Shown here: in pieces, positions 24,538-35,000 of the stretch
Position numbering within the stretch: the first letter of the stretch is position 1
Layout of the letters: every line of letters starts with the position of its first letter
Origin: Trichaptum fuscoviolaceum
Taxonomy: Eukaryota; Basidiomycota; Agaricomycetes; Hymenochaetales; Trichaptaceae
Direction: 5' to 3'
Assembly (NCBI GenBank): GCA_910574455.1
Contig: CAJSYZ010000008.1
Span: 2,730,707 to 2,794,706 of the forward strand
Length of the DNA stretch: 64,000 nucleotides
Program-made: the position numbers and the translations under genes
Notes under the pieces: generated by a model
Told to the model about the DNA's origin: nothing
Databases searched by the model: none
Seen by the model: the letters and a program-made list of their open reading frames with translations, nothing else

Positions 24538-26835
24538 ATGTCTTATACGTTTGCCGAAAACACTCGCTTCTCCCCGGAGCACCCCTTCTCTGCGGAGGCG
24601 GATGCTGCCAATGCCTCTGTAGCAGGCCTTTTTGAATCCCCAGATACACCAGTTAATCAGTCTTCGAACAACCGAGTTTGTATGGGCAGATCGCAACCTA
24701 CGACTCCTATTCTGCCAACTTTCCGGGACACGACTCCCAGGACCCCTGACATCAGACAACCTTTGATTCCCCCCAGTACCCCTCAGCCATCTCGCTTTCA
24801 ACCTCGCAATCTCGAAACCCCACCATTCCCCGCACAAGCTAGCCGAAATGTCACCTCTCGACGATCGCAAAGCAACCTCGATGCTATCCGATCCATTCTG
24901 CCCTCAGGACACATTGAAGAACCGCCAGCCAGACAATCGATCTTTTCGCTACGGCCATCACAGAATCAAAATCCCCTGGTCAGCTCTACACCGAGAGCTC
25001 GCCAACCCAGTCCTCTTCAGAATTTCTTCTCCGATCCGTATTTGCAACGCACTGAACCTTATAATCCCAATTCCCCCCAGACAGTTCCGCGGCAAACGTT
25101 CAGCCCCCAAGCGAATTCGACCACTTTTCCCGAACGCATTCCCGAACGCGCCCCTGGGGAAACCAACTTCCAACACGACTATCAACGCGCTTACGAAAGC
25201 CCATTCCCCGGACGTGCTCAAGACTACACGAATCCCGGTCGAGATTACGAAACTACCCAACAGCGGTATGAACGCGCTCCCGAGAGCCCATTCCCCGGTT
25301 ACACTCCCACGCGCGGAGTTCCCGGACAGAATCCCGAAAACATGTACGAAAGACAAGTTCCCGGTCGCACTACAAACAGCCCGTTTCCCGATCGTAATCG
25401 TGAACATCCCATCCAGCATCCCGAACGATTACCCACTAACCCTTGGCCTACGGGATACTCAACATACACCGAGCGTACAACACCTCAGACCACACCGGTC
25501 GAGACACATCACCCTAGAGTTACGCGACATTCTTCATACGACCCCCATGCTCGTTTTCCAACGGGTTCATCTGTTAACACTCACCTACAACCCATCCCGG
25601 AAGAAACACGTTCAGCAACCTATGACGCCAAACCCGCGGAAATCCCACTGCCAAGTACACACAGTAGCGCAACCCACATTACGTCGGTACGGGACGACCG
25701 TAGTGCACCAGCTCACATCCCGAATCGCCCCTCCTCCACTACACCTTCAGAGTTTCGAGAGAGAATTCCCGAACACAACAATCCCCATGGGTACTTCCCT
25801 ATTCCAAACCCCCAGGCGCCCTTCTACCCCGTTATCAACCCTTCCTTCTTCGAACCCACCATCCAAACACCACCTCTCCACGCATTTATCGAATCAGTAA
25901 CGGATGAAGAAGACGTACGAAATCGACGGAACCAACCGTACGAAGCTACTCCTCCCCATTCCTCTCCAACGTCCTATTACTCCCCTCAACCAATTCCCGA
26001 CTACATTCCCGAAGTATCAAACCCGCACTATCATCCCTCCTCACCTATCAGACACGACCCACGACGCGAACCGGCACCGCATCTCCCTGCCAGGATGGCT
26101 AGACAACAGAACACAGCGTTCGACTCGGGACAACGACCACAAACGCCGCAACTACGGGGACGGGAAACCTATCCGCCTAACTCGCCCAGCGACCACTATT
26201 CCGAAAACGACCAACCAAACAGAAGGCACCCCGGTAGAGGATTCCCGGGAGGGGGAAATCCAGATAGGGACTTCCCTAACAGAAACCCTAGTGGCGGGTT
26301 CCCAGGCGGAAATCCCGGTGGTGGATTCCCAGGCAGAAATCCCGGTGATGGATTCCCGAAAGGCGACAAGTTCGATAGAGGATTCCAGGGAAACGAATAT
26401 CCCGACGATAGATTCCCGGGCAGAGGAAACTCTGGAGGGGGAGGATATTATGGAGGCCCACCAGGAGGAGGACCACCAGGAGGAGGACCACCAGGAGGAG
26501 GACCACCAGGAGGAGGACCACCAGGCGGTAGAACCCCAGGAGGCGGACCACCAGGAGGCGGCCCACCAGGAGGAGGACCACCAGGGCGACGACCATTCTT
26601 TCCAGGAGGAGGAGGAGGAGGAGAGGACCACCAGACGACGACCCAAACACCACCCACTACTACGATGAGGATGAACCCCTTCCTAATGCCACCTTCGACC
26701 CGTTTCGCCAACCACAACGCCGCAAAGTCCCAAAATACACAGCACCAGAAAAATTCTCGGGACTCGCAATGGGTAATTCAGGAGCCGTCAAGCTGCGCAC
26801 TTTTCTCGCCGCATGTTACCAGATATTCGACCTAG
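24538..26835 (+). pseudogene. Gypsy gag N-terminal region (Pro/Gly-rich), frame-broken
   Basis: ATG at 24538, shortly after the LTR. About 690 codons are low-complexity: repeated SPFPGR/FPDR/NPERxY units, then FPGGNPGGGFPGRNP units and a (GGPPG)n run from GGAGGACCACCA repeats (26455-26585). Near 26628, in a GGA run, the frame leaves that of the capsid: the acidic stretch HYYDEDEPLPN and the start of capsid (KYTAPEKFSGL) are in the next frame. Loss of one base in the GGA run would explain this, so the copy is probably defective; a frameshift signal is a less likely alternative. The unusual length comes from the repeats. Confidence 0.75.
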
Positions 26836-27656
26836 ACCCCGAATCATTTCCCGACGACCGCACGCAAATAGCCTACGCAGCTTCCAACTTCACGGGAGAC
26901 GCTCAAGAATGGTGGACAACAGTCCTCACGGAACACGACTATAACCCCATGCGCGCTGACTGGTCCCTCTTCGTTCAAGGTCTAAACGGCATGTTTGGAG
27001 ACCCGTACATCAGCTTCTCCGCCGCGCGCCTCATTAAACAACTTATCATGCCTGAAAACGGGCGCGTCAGCAAATACATTCTTCAATTCATGAAGTACGC
27101 GTATGACACGGGTTGGAACAACTCCGCGTTATGCACTCAGTTCTACGACAATATCGCAGAACGCATCAAAGACCAATTTACCACTCATGGGCGACCAGAT
27201 CGATTCGACCAACTACGACTCAAAGCCATCGAATACGATCACCGCTACTGGGAACGCGAGTTCGAAAAGCGCTTCACAAGGCGTATTACCCCTCGTACCG
27301 ACAACCCACGATCCCGACCATCGAATTCCACCAACCCGAATACCAGTACGACTCCCAACAAAACTCGCGAAAACCCCGACACAACAAAGAAATCCATAAT
27401 AGGTCCAGACGGACGACTCACCAACGAGGAACGAACCCGACGTCGAGAAGAGAATCTCTGCCTTAACTGCGGCAAACCAGGCCACATTGCACGCGCTTGT
27501 CCCAGCAACACCCGCCAAGGCCGACTCACCTTCTCCTATCAAGACACGCCAGATCCCGAAATTGACCAAGAGGAAGACCAACCACACGATGACATTGAAA
27601 ACGAAGAAGAAGCTCCAGACGAGGACGAAGAAGACACCACCCCGGAAAACGAGTAG
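26640..27656 (+). CDS. Gypsy gag: capsid and CCHC zinc knuckle
   Basis: The frame opens before the ATG at 26769. The capsid-like domain contains LRTFLAACYQIFDLDPESFPDD, AQEWWTTVLTEH and YILQFMKYAYDTGW, typical of Ty3/Gypsy Retrotrans_gag. It ends in the knuckle CLNCGKPGHIARAC and a very acidic tail. The TAG stop at 27654-27656 is followed by pol in the -1 frame; the fragment at 12030-12293 has the same stop and the same relation, so this is a family feature. The product would assemble the particle and bind element RNA. Confidence 0.88.
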   Translation, partial: DPNTTHYYDEDEPLPNATFDPFRQPQRRKVPKYTAPEKFSGLAMGNSGAVKLRTFLAACYQIFDLDPESFPDDRTQIAYAASNFTGDAQEWWTTVLTEHDYNPMRADWSLFVQGLNGMFGDPYISFSAARLIKQLIMPENGRVSKYILQFMKYAYDTGWNNSALCTQFYDNIAERIKDQFTTHGRPDRFDQLRLKAIEYDHRYWEREFEKRFTRRITPRTDNPRSRPSNSTNPNTSTTPNKTRENPDTTKKSIIGPDGRLTNEERTRRREENLCLNCGKPGHIARACPSNTRQGRLTFSYQDTPDPEIDQEEDQPHDDIENEEEAPDEDEEDTTPENE

Positions 27657-30600
27657 ACGATCCGGACGAACCAGCGCAGAACCAGGATCGTCAATCCCCA
27701 ACCTGCGCAACCACCTATCCCCTCATAACTTATGTCCGCGCCACCTGCCCCGCTAATGCTTTCTTCCTGGATCTATCTATTCCCGACATCTCTGCCACGC
27801 CGATACGCGCTCTTCTCGACTCCGGGGCGAGCGACAACTTCATCGATCCCGCTATCATTCCCGAAACCACACCACTCAACCCTATACCCAATCCCATCAC
27901 GCTACAACTATTCGACGGTAGCATCGCGACAACAGGATCCATCACTCACAACACCACTCTCTCCATCCAACTCCCAACAGGCGAAAACCACGAAGTCGAT
28001 TTTCTCCTCACACCTCTCCACCACTCAGCACCCATCGTCCTGGGATTCCCCTGGCTCCAAGAACACAATCCCCGCATCGATTGGCGCAAACTTCGCATGA
28101 AAATCCCGACCATCTCGAGTAAGATACCCAAAGAAGACAAACTAATCCTTGATTTCATACAGGCCCGCCGCGATGATCCCAACTACAACGCAGCTGCTCT
28201 CAATCCTGAACCAGTCTGCGGCGCTCCAACAGCGCCAACCTCCCCTTCCCCACACGGGATTCAACTCCCACCCGACTCGACAAAACCCGAGTTTGTCAAA
28301 CCCGACATCAAATTAATCAACGCAGCCGCGTTTCAACTTTTACGGGACAAAGGGGCCAAATGCTTCAAAATGACAACTCGCGAAATTTTCCCGGAAGCAT
28401 TTCCCGATCCCGAACCACCTACCCAGTTCCCAGCACACGGAATGACCGCATCAACCAAACCAATTCGCATGTCACCGGAAGAACGAGAAACCTTTGAGCG
28501 CATCGTCCCACCAGATTATCATGACTACGCTGACGTGTTCTCAGAAGGCGAAGCAGATCGCATTCCACCACACCGCCCCTACGACCACACCATCGACCTC
28601 GAACCTCAAACAAATCCCCCGTACGGACCGATCTACTCCCTTTCTGAAACCGAGCTCAAGGCACTTTGCGAATACCTCGACGACAATCTTCGTAAAGGCT
28701 TCATACGTCCTTCGAACTCCCCAGCCGGAGCACCCATACTATTCGCTAAGAAAAAAGACGGGTCACTCCGCCTCTGCGTCGACTACCGAGGACTCAACAA
28801 AATCACCCGAAAAAACCGATACCCTCTACCCCTCATCAACGACCTCCTCGACCGCATGAAGAAAGCCAAAATCTTCACCAAAATCGACCTACGCGCAGGA
28901 TACAACAATGTCCGCATCGCTGCGGGACACGAGTGGAAGACAGCATTCCGAACGCGATACGGCTCCTTCGAATACCTCGTCATGCCATTCGGGATGACCA
29001 ACTCCCCGGCCACATTCCAACACTTTATGAATGACATTTTCAAGGACATGACTGACGATTTCGTTGTCATTTATCTAGACGACATTCTGATCTTCAGTAA
29101 GGATCCCGCCAAACACAAAGAACATGTTCGCCTCGTTCTGGAACGACTACGCGCCCACAACTTGCACGCAAAAACGGAGAAATGTCTATTTCACACAACC
29201 TCCGTCGAATACCTTGGTTTCATCGTTTCCCCCGACAGCGTATCCATGGACCCCGCCAAAACGCAAGTCATCGAATCATGGCCCATTCCTCGAAACGTGC
29301 GGGAAGTTCAATCCTTCCTTGGCTTCGCCAATTTCTATCGACGATTCATCGACAAATACTCAAACATCGTCAAACCACTCACTTCACTCACCCGCAAAGA
29401 CATCCCCTTCAAGTGGTCAGACGAAGCCCAGATAGCATTCGACAAACTCAAACGCGCGTTCCAGACCGCACCCGTACTCGCCCACTTCAATCCCGACGAC
29501 CCCTCAGTCGTAGAAACCGACGCCTCCGACTTTGCCATCAGCGCTATCCTCTCTCAACTCAAGGCCGCCGACAACGACCTTCACCCTATCGCCTTCTTCT
29601 CCCGCACCATGACACCAGCAGAACAGAACTACGACATCCACGACAAAGAACTCTTGGCCGTCGTCGACTCCTTCGACCACTGGCGCCACTACCTGGAAGG
29701 CTCCCGTCACTGCATCGAAGTCTTCTCTGATCACGAAAACCTCAAACATTTCACTGAGAAGCGACGCCTCAATCGCCGCCAAGCCCGATGGTCAGAACAA
29801 CTTGAAGACTACGATTTCCACATCCGTCATCGCTCCGGGAAACTTGGCACCAAACCCGACGTCTTCACACGACGCCGCGACATGTACCCTAGAGGCGAAG
29901 AACGCGAAACACTCAACGACCTCAACCAACGCCAAATCCTACAACCACACCACCTTCTCGCGACCCTCATCCTAGATTCCACAGTTCTCCAATCCCAACT
30001 CGACGAAGGCATACGCAATGACAGCTTCACACAATCCAAACTCGCAGAACTCGACCACAATCCCGCAAACGACAAATTCTCTCGGGACTCCCACGGTCGA
30101 CTACTCTACGATCAACGCCTATACGTTCCCGATCACAAAGACCTTCGCCTCCTTATCACCCAGACACATCACGACCACGCACTGGCAGGACACCCCGGCA
30201 TTCGTAAAACCATGCAACTCATTAAACGACGATACAACTGGCCGAAACTCGAACAATTCGTTACGTCATTTGTCAAATCCTGTCCCGCATGCCAACGCGC
30301 GAAAGCATCCCGACACAAACCCTACGGACCACTCCGCTTCCTCGACATTCCCGATCGACCATGGAGTTCCATTTCCATGGACTTCATCGAAGGACTTCCC
30401 TCCAGTAACGACTTCGACTCTATCCTCGTCATCGTCGATCGACTCACGAAAATGGCGCTATTCATCCCCACCACTAAAACCCTCAATACCCCAGGCCTCG
30501 CTCAGCTTTTCCTCCGTCACGTATTCTCCAAACACGGCGTCCCCAACGACATCGTTTCCGACCGCGGAAAGCATTTTGTGTCCCGTTTTTGGGCTTCCCT

Positions 30601-31432
30601 ATGCAAACTACTCAACATCAAATCTAACCTCTCCACAGCATACCACCCGGAGACAGATGGGCAAACCGAACGCATCAATCAAATTCTCGAACAATACCTT
30701 CGCATCTACGTCAACTACCAACAAGACGATTGGTCCGACCTCCTGCCCCTTGCAGAATTCGCGTACAACAACACGACTCACTCTGCCACCGGGATCTCAC
30801 CATTTTTCGCGAACAAAGGTTACCACCCCAATCTGACAATCTCCATTGCAGATGTCCCTTCAGCCGCAGCAGCTGACGCAGCATCCGACATCGCAGACGT
30901 CCACGCTTACCTCAAGGAACAATTGCAAGTTACCATACAACAATATCAGCACAACACGACGCATCGACGATCCCCAATTCCCGACTTCAAACCCGGCGAC
31001 CTCGTATGGCTCGACACTCGCAACATCCGCACCCGTCAACCCATGAAGAAACTCGACCACAAACGCATCGGGCCTTTCCCCATCCTTGAGATCGTTTCCA
31101 GCCACGCCCGACGTATAGGCCTCCCACTCGAACTCAAGGCCCTCCACAACGTATTCCATGTTTCGCTTCTCGAACCCCATTCCCCGAACCCTTTCCCGAA
31201 CCGCACCCAAGAGCCACCACCACCCATCGAAATTAACGACGACGTCGAATACGAAGTCGAAGAAATCCTCGATTCCCGGTACAACAAACGTCGCAAACGC
31301 TTTGAATATCTCGTCCAATGGCGCGGATACGACGATCCCTCCTGGCAATCCGTACCCAGCGTCACCAACGCACACGACCTCGTCGCTATCTTCCACAAAC
31401 GATACCCCAACAAACCGAAACCAACCACTTAA
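27653..31432 (+). CDS. Gypsy pol: protease, RT, RNase H, integrase, chromodomain
   Basis: The frame is continuous from the gag stop to 31432. Domains in order: aspartic protease (ALLDSGASDNF, about 27815), RT (KIDLRAGYNN, YLDDILIFS at about 29074), RNase H (VVETDASDFAISAI, about 29509), integrase zinc finger (HHDHALAGHPG...CPACQRAK, about 30170-30310), integrase core (SMDFIEGLP, SDRGKHFVS, TDGQTERINQ) and a C-terminal chromodomain (YEVEEILDSRYNKRRKRFEY, LVQWRGYDDPSWQ). The catalytic residues are present, so pol looks functional. Expression requires a -1 shift from gag. The chromodomain would direct integration to marked chromatin. Confidence 0.95.
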   Translation, partial: VDDPDEPAQNQDRQSPTCATTYPLITYVRATCPANAFFLDLSIPDISATPIRALLDSGASDNFIDPAIIPETTPLNPIPNPITLQLFDGSIATTGSITHNTTLSIQLPTGENHEVDFLLTPLHHSAPIVLGFPWLQEHNPRIDWRKLRMKIPTISSKIPKEDKLILDFIQARRDDPNYNAAALNPEPVCGAPTAPTSPSPHGIQLPPDSTKPEFVKPDIKLINAAAFQLLRDKGAKCFKMTTREIFPEAFPDPEPPTQFPAHGMTASTKPIRMSPEERETFERIVPPDYHDYADVFSEGEADRIPPHRPYDHTIDLEPQTNPPYGPIYSLSETELKALCEYLDDNLRKGFIRPSNSPAGAPILFAKKKDGSLRLCVDYRGLNKITRKNRYPLPLINDLLDRMKKAKIFTKIDLRAGYNNVRIAAGHEWKTAFRTRYGSFEYLVMPFGMTNSPATFQHFMNDIFKDMTDDFVVIYLDDILIFSKDPAKHKEHVRLVLERLRAHNLHAKTEKCLFHTTSVEYLGFIVSPDSVSMDPAKTQVIESWPIPRNVREVQSFLGFANFYRRFIDKYSNIVKPLTSLTRKDIPFKWSDEAQIAFDKLKRAFQTAPVLAHFNPDDPSVVETDASDFAISAILSQLKAADNDLHPIAFFSRTMTPAEQNYDIHDKELLAVVDSFDHWRHYLEGSRHCIEVFSDHENLKHFTEKRRLNRRQARWSEQLEDYDFHIRHRSGKLGTKPDVFTRRRDMYPRGEERETLNDLNQRQILQPHHLLATLILDSTVLQSQLDEGIRNDSFTQSKLAELDHNPANDKFSRDSHGRLLYDQRLYVPDHKDLRLLITQTHHDHALAGHPGIRKTMQLIKRRYNWPKLEQFVTSFVKSCPACQRAKASRHKPYGPLRFLDIPDRPWSSISMDFIEGLPSSNDFDSILVIVDRLTKMALFIPTTKTLNTPGLAQLFLRHVFSKHGVPNDIVSDRGKHFVSRFWASLCKLLNIKSNLSTAYHPETDGQTERINQILEQYLRIYVNYQQDDWSDLLPLAEFAYNNTTHSATGISPFFANKGYHPNLTISIADVPSAAAADAASDIADVHAYLKEQLQVTIQQYQHNTTHRRSPIPDFKPGDLVWLDTRNIRTRQPMKKLDHKRIGPFPILEIVSSHARRIGLPLELKALHNVFHVSLLEPHSPNPFPNRTQEPPPPIEINDDVEYEVEEILDSRYNKRRKRFEYLVQWRGYDDPSWQSVPSVTNAHDLVAIFHKRYPNKPKPTT

Positions 31433-31724
31433 TAAAATCCTCTCTTAAGTCCAATCTGTTATATATTTTCTCATTTTTTACACACCCTTTATCCCAATAG
31501 ACTCCAACACGACACACAAGAAAACCCGAAAACATTTCCCTTCGCTCTTGTAACACCACCCTAACGATTCACTTTGTCGATTTCTCTTCATTCTCAATCA
31601 GTCCATTTATTTATTTTTTCACACCAAGAAAAACACAAAAACACGAATGTCCATTTCATTCTTCGCAGCAAACATAACAAAAAATTAAAGCACAAAAAAA
31701 TATATATACAGATAAATGAACCCC

Positions 31725-33291
31725 CTACTCCTCCTCCCTCGTCAACTCTCCTTCTGCGCCCGCCAACCCACCCTCCACCTTCTTCCACCACTTCCACGTC
31801 TCCTCCAACGCCACCAACTCCCCCTGCAACCTCACATACTCCGCCATCGCCTTTCCGTAGGCCAACATGGCCTCATTGAACTCCGTCCGCTTCGCCATCC
31901 ACATCCGCTTGTGGACCGCCGAACGACTTCCCACCCCAGACGCCTTCAACCTCGCCATATACGCCACCCCCCCCTCCAATCCCGCAATCGGTGCCAACCC
32001 CGACCCCGGCGACGGCAACAACACCGGAGTCGGTGCACCCGGGAATCTTTCCTTGTATCCCCGCACGAACTCCTGCATCTTCGCCATCCCATCTGCCACC
32101 AACGCATCGATATCGGGATCAACCCCACTCTCACCCTCATCGTCATCCTCATCATCCTCGTCCTCATCCGACGACACCACCTCCAACTCAGCCAGAGACG
32201 CCACCAGCGCGTCGTTCCCAACACGCAGGTTACGCTTCGCGTCCGCGCGCTCGCGCTTCTCCTTCTCCTTCTCCGGGTTCTTGTCCTGGATCTTGTTCTG
32301 CCCCGCCGCCGGACGCGCAGCAGGCGTTGCCTTGAAGCGCAGGGTGGGTCGCCGCCCAGGAACCTCCAAATATTCCTTGTCCTGGATCTTGTCCCCTCGA
32401 ATCCCAATCTCTATCTCTCCAGAGTCATCTCCATCATCTTCCATATCCGACACATCGCCGGACTCCCGCTCCCTGTCAAGAACCAGCGCCTCCACCTCGC
32501 GCACGTGTGCTTGCAACCGGGACGCAATCTCGACGGTCTTGTCTTGAATCTTGTTCTTGACGTTGTCGTTCGCCATCGATGAGCTCCCAGTCGACTCCGG
32601 AAGGACCGCGCTTTCCAAATCTCGCAGCTGTTGCGGGGTAAGCTTCCGCGACCCATCCCCCGGCGGACCCTCGCCCACATACGCCACGGCGCCGCCCATC
32701 CCGTTGTCCTCCAGCCACACACGCTTCCCGGTGTCCGACACCTCATGACAAAAAAGCTTGCCACGGCTGCAACCCTTGGACTATCGAGAGCAGACAAAAC
32801 ACGCGCCCAATTTTTTTCGTGAGGGCACCGACCGGTATCCATCGGGCGTCACGCACATATCATGCCAGGGCGAGCCCTTCCCTATGGACGAGCACCAATT
32901 GCAGATGTCCTCGCCCTGCCAATAGACGTGGAACTTCCCCAGTTCCCTCATCGACCGCCCGGAACCCGAAGGAGCAGTCTACGAAAGGACACAGACTAAG
33001 ACCCACAATCCTTAACCCATAACAAACAACACAACTCACACTCTTCGGACGCTCTCCAGGTGCCCGTCCCTTCCCTTTCATATCCTTCTTCTCCTTCTCG
33101 ACACGAGCTCGCTTCGTCGCGGCTTCATCACCAGCGGAACCCGCACCAGCTTCATCCTCGACTTCCACCGTTTCCCGCCCACGCTTCCGCGGCGATTTCT
33201 TCCGACCAGCCGGCACGGCCTTTGCTGGCTCAGAATCCGAGAAGTCGGACAAAAACAGGGGACGCTCTTCGACGTACGCCGCTGGAGGAGT

Positions 33292-33333
<42 letters not shown>

Positions 33334-33862
33334 GGGTCCTGCGGGAACCACCGACACGTCGCGCACAGTCCCGGTGCCCACCAATCGCTCCACTTCCGAC
33401 ACGGACTCCCCGCCAGTCGCAGCCCGATCGACATCCATGGGCACCCCACGCGAGCCCACCGCCGACCCAGACGTCTTTTTCTTCTCCGCTTCGCGACGCA
33501 GCCTATACGCCTTCAACAGGCGGTCGTCCAAGACGCCCACGGCAGACGGTGGCCACACAACCACACCCAGCGAGGGCAGCCTGTCGGCCCATTCCGCCTG
33601 CACCACCTCGAACACCCGCCAAGCCATCTCCAGAGACCTATACGCCCGAGATCCTTCTTCCAAGCCCTGAATATGATGCCGCTACCACAAAAAAATCAAT
33701 GACCAGCAAAACAATAACAGCCACACCCGAACTCACCGTATCCCTCGCAAACACCGCGCGCGAAACCCGATACTCCATCTCATCCACCTCACCCTCTCCA
33801 GGGCTGTCGAACTCCATCAACTCCTTCGTCAATTCCTCGATAGTTTTGTGCTGGACAGACAT
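31725..33862 (-). pseudogene. Antisense accessory gene in young Gypsy, Cys-rich, three exons
   Basis: Lies opposite to pol. Exon 1 is 33862-33737 (MSVQHKTIEELTKELMEFDS). A 70-nt GT-AG intron follows. Exon 2 is 33666-33040 (Ala/Thr low-complexity, then a KKSPRKRGRE basic patch). A 61-nt intron follows. Exon 3 starts at 32978. Splicing keeps the frame. Exon 3 has a Cys/His cluster (CNWCSSIGKGSPWHDMC, later CFVCSR and KGCSRGKLFC), acidic runs and a C-terminal Trp/Lys-rich helix. An in-frame TAG (32783-32781) splits the cysteine region, after which the frame stays open to 31725. Three copies of a KIQDK motif match ubiquitin. The protein is not recognised; DNA or RNA binding is a guess from the Cys pattern. 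Confidence 0.65.
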
Positions 33863-34105
33863 AGCGAAAAAACAAGTTAAGTGAAAAAACGGAAAAGAGA
33901 CCCACTACGCCCACTCCGCGACACTTTAACCGGACAAAACTTTCACCTTAGGGCAAACCTCTCACTTTTCCCGCGCACGACACTTCTTCGCTTCCTTTCC
34001 ATTCGGAATTCCAGACGCATTTCCATTCCCATCACAAACGACCCCCTTCCTTTAGTCGACACGGACGCTAGCCTCGACGGGGCTCGGCCTTTAAGGGGGG
34101 GCAAC

Positions 34106-34915
34106 TGTCACGACGACACCTAAGACCCTACGAACAAACATTCCCGCGCCATCACTAAACCCGACATCAATCCCGACATCCGGTCCCGGATCCCGCAACC
34201 CGGACCCCAAGCCAAACATTTCCAAATACACGACAAACATCACGAACACGTTCCACGACCACGCCTCACGAACACGCCTTACGAACACGCCTTACGAACA
34301 CGCCCTACGGACATTCTGACAGTACCACGCCCCAGACTACCATTCATTCCCACCTCATTCCCGTAAAACCCCGAAATCTATCTATTATCCTTTATCACCA
34401 TTTTCAAATCACTCTGATCACATTCCCGTTTCCCTTTGTTCTAACATACATTCCCGGTTCCTCGTGTAAGCTACACGCCCCACGATTATTCTCCGAATCC
34501 CGCGTGTCACTACACGACTCACCTCCACGCCCCGAAAACACATCTTACTCCCCATTTCTTATCTCAGACTCTTACGCGTATATAAACTTGTAGAAACTCG
34601 TCATGTATCTCTCGACTCGAATATCATAAGTCTTTAGGCTACTTTACGAGCTAGGCTCTCGAGATCCATCCTTGCTTCACTCTATGATCTTACTCTCGTC
34701 GTTATACACTCTTCTCGCTCTCAGACTCTAAATTCCCGAAAACCCGAATAGGATCCCGCGTCGAATCCCGGATCACTGATCGTGGGAACTTCGACCCAGA
34801 TCCCGACTACTTGGTCTCTTGCTATTCGTCTTCGTGTTTCTTTCGCCTTTCCGTCCTCGCTCGGCTTTCTCAACTCGCGACCACCCTTAGGCAAGGCTTG
34901 GGTCCGGGCCTGACA
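34106..34915 (+). repeat. 3' LTR of young Gypsy
   Basis: Same 810-bp sequence as 23696-24505 with two noticed substitutions, followed by the CCTCG duplication. Confidence 0.95.
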
Positions 34916-34920
34916 CCTCG

Positions 34921-35000
34921 ATGGCAATCGATTTCACTCGAGCGACGCGCGCGAAGACTCTGTCTTACGGACGGTTGGGCCGTTAGTTGGATTTCATTAG
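34921..35000 (+). repeat. Remainder of repeat copy i with ING-like start
   Basis: ATGGCAATCGATTTC..CGAGCGACGCGCGCG..GACTCTG parallels the minus strand at 49400-49350 (ATGGCCATCGATTACC.. CGACGCGCGCG..GACTCTC). It lies directly after the right CCTCG of the young Gypsy, so the Gypsy landed at the boundary of an ING-like sequence. The right border with the outer Gypsy gag is not clear. Confidence 0.45.

Larger units (their letters stand above)
23696..34915 (+). mobile_element. Young chromovirus Gypsy (810-bp LTRs) with antisense accessory gene
   Basis: The LTRs at 23696-24505 and 34106-34915 are 810 bp each, start TGTCACGACGACACC and end GGGCCTGACA. Only two differences were noticed between them (about 23811/34221 and 24353/34763). 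The flanks are a perfect 5-bp duplication, CCTCG (23691-23695, 34916-34920). A G tract (34094-34102) just before the 3' LTR serves as polypurine tract. No TGG-type tRNA primer site follows the 5' LTR. It holds gag, pol with chromodomain, and an opposite-strand gene between pol and the 3' LTR. Confidence 0.95.

Noticed and set aside
24848..25900. 350-codon ORF overlapping gag
   Set aside because: Shadow frame of the low-complexity gag; the gag frame follows directly from the LTR and has the expected composition.
26152..26646. Ser/Trp-repeat minus ORFs opposite the GGA repeat
   Set aside because: Produced by the trinucleotide repeat read on the other strand.
32411..32842. 143-codon minus ORF with MDTGRCPHEKNW start
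   Set aside because: Out of frame with the spliced antisense gene that explains both flanks.
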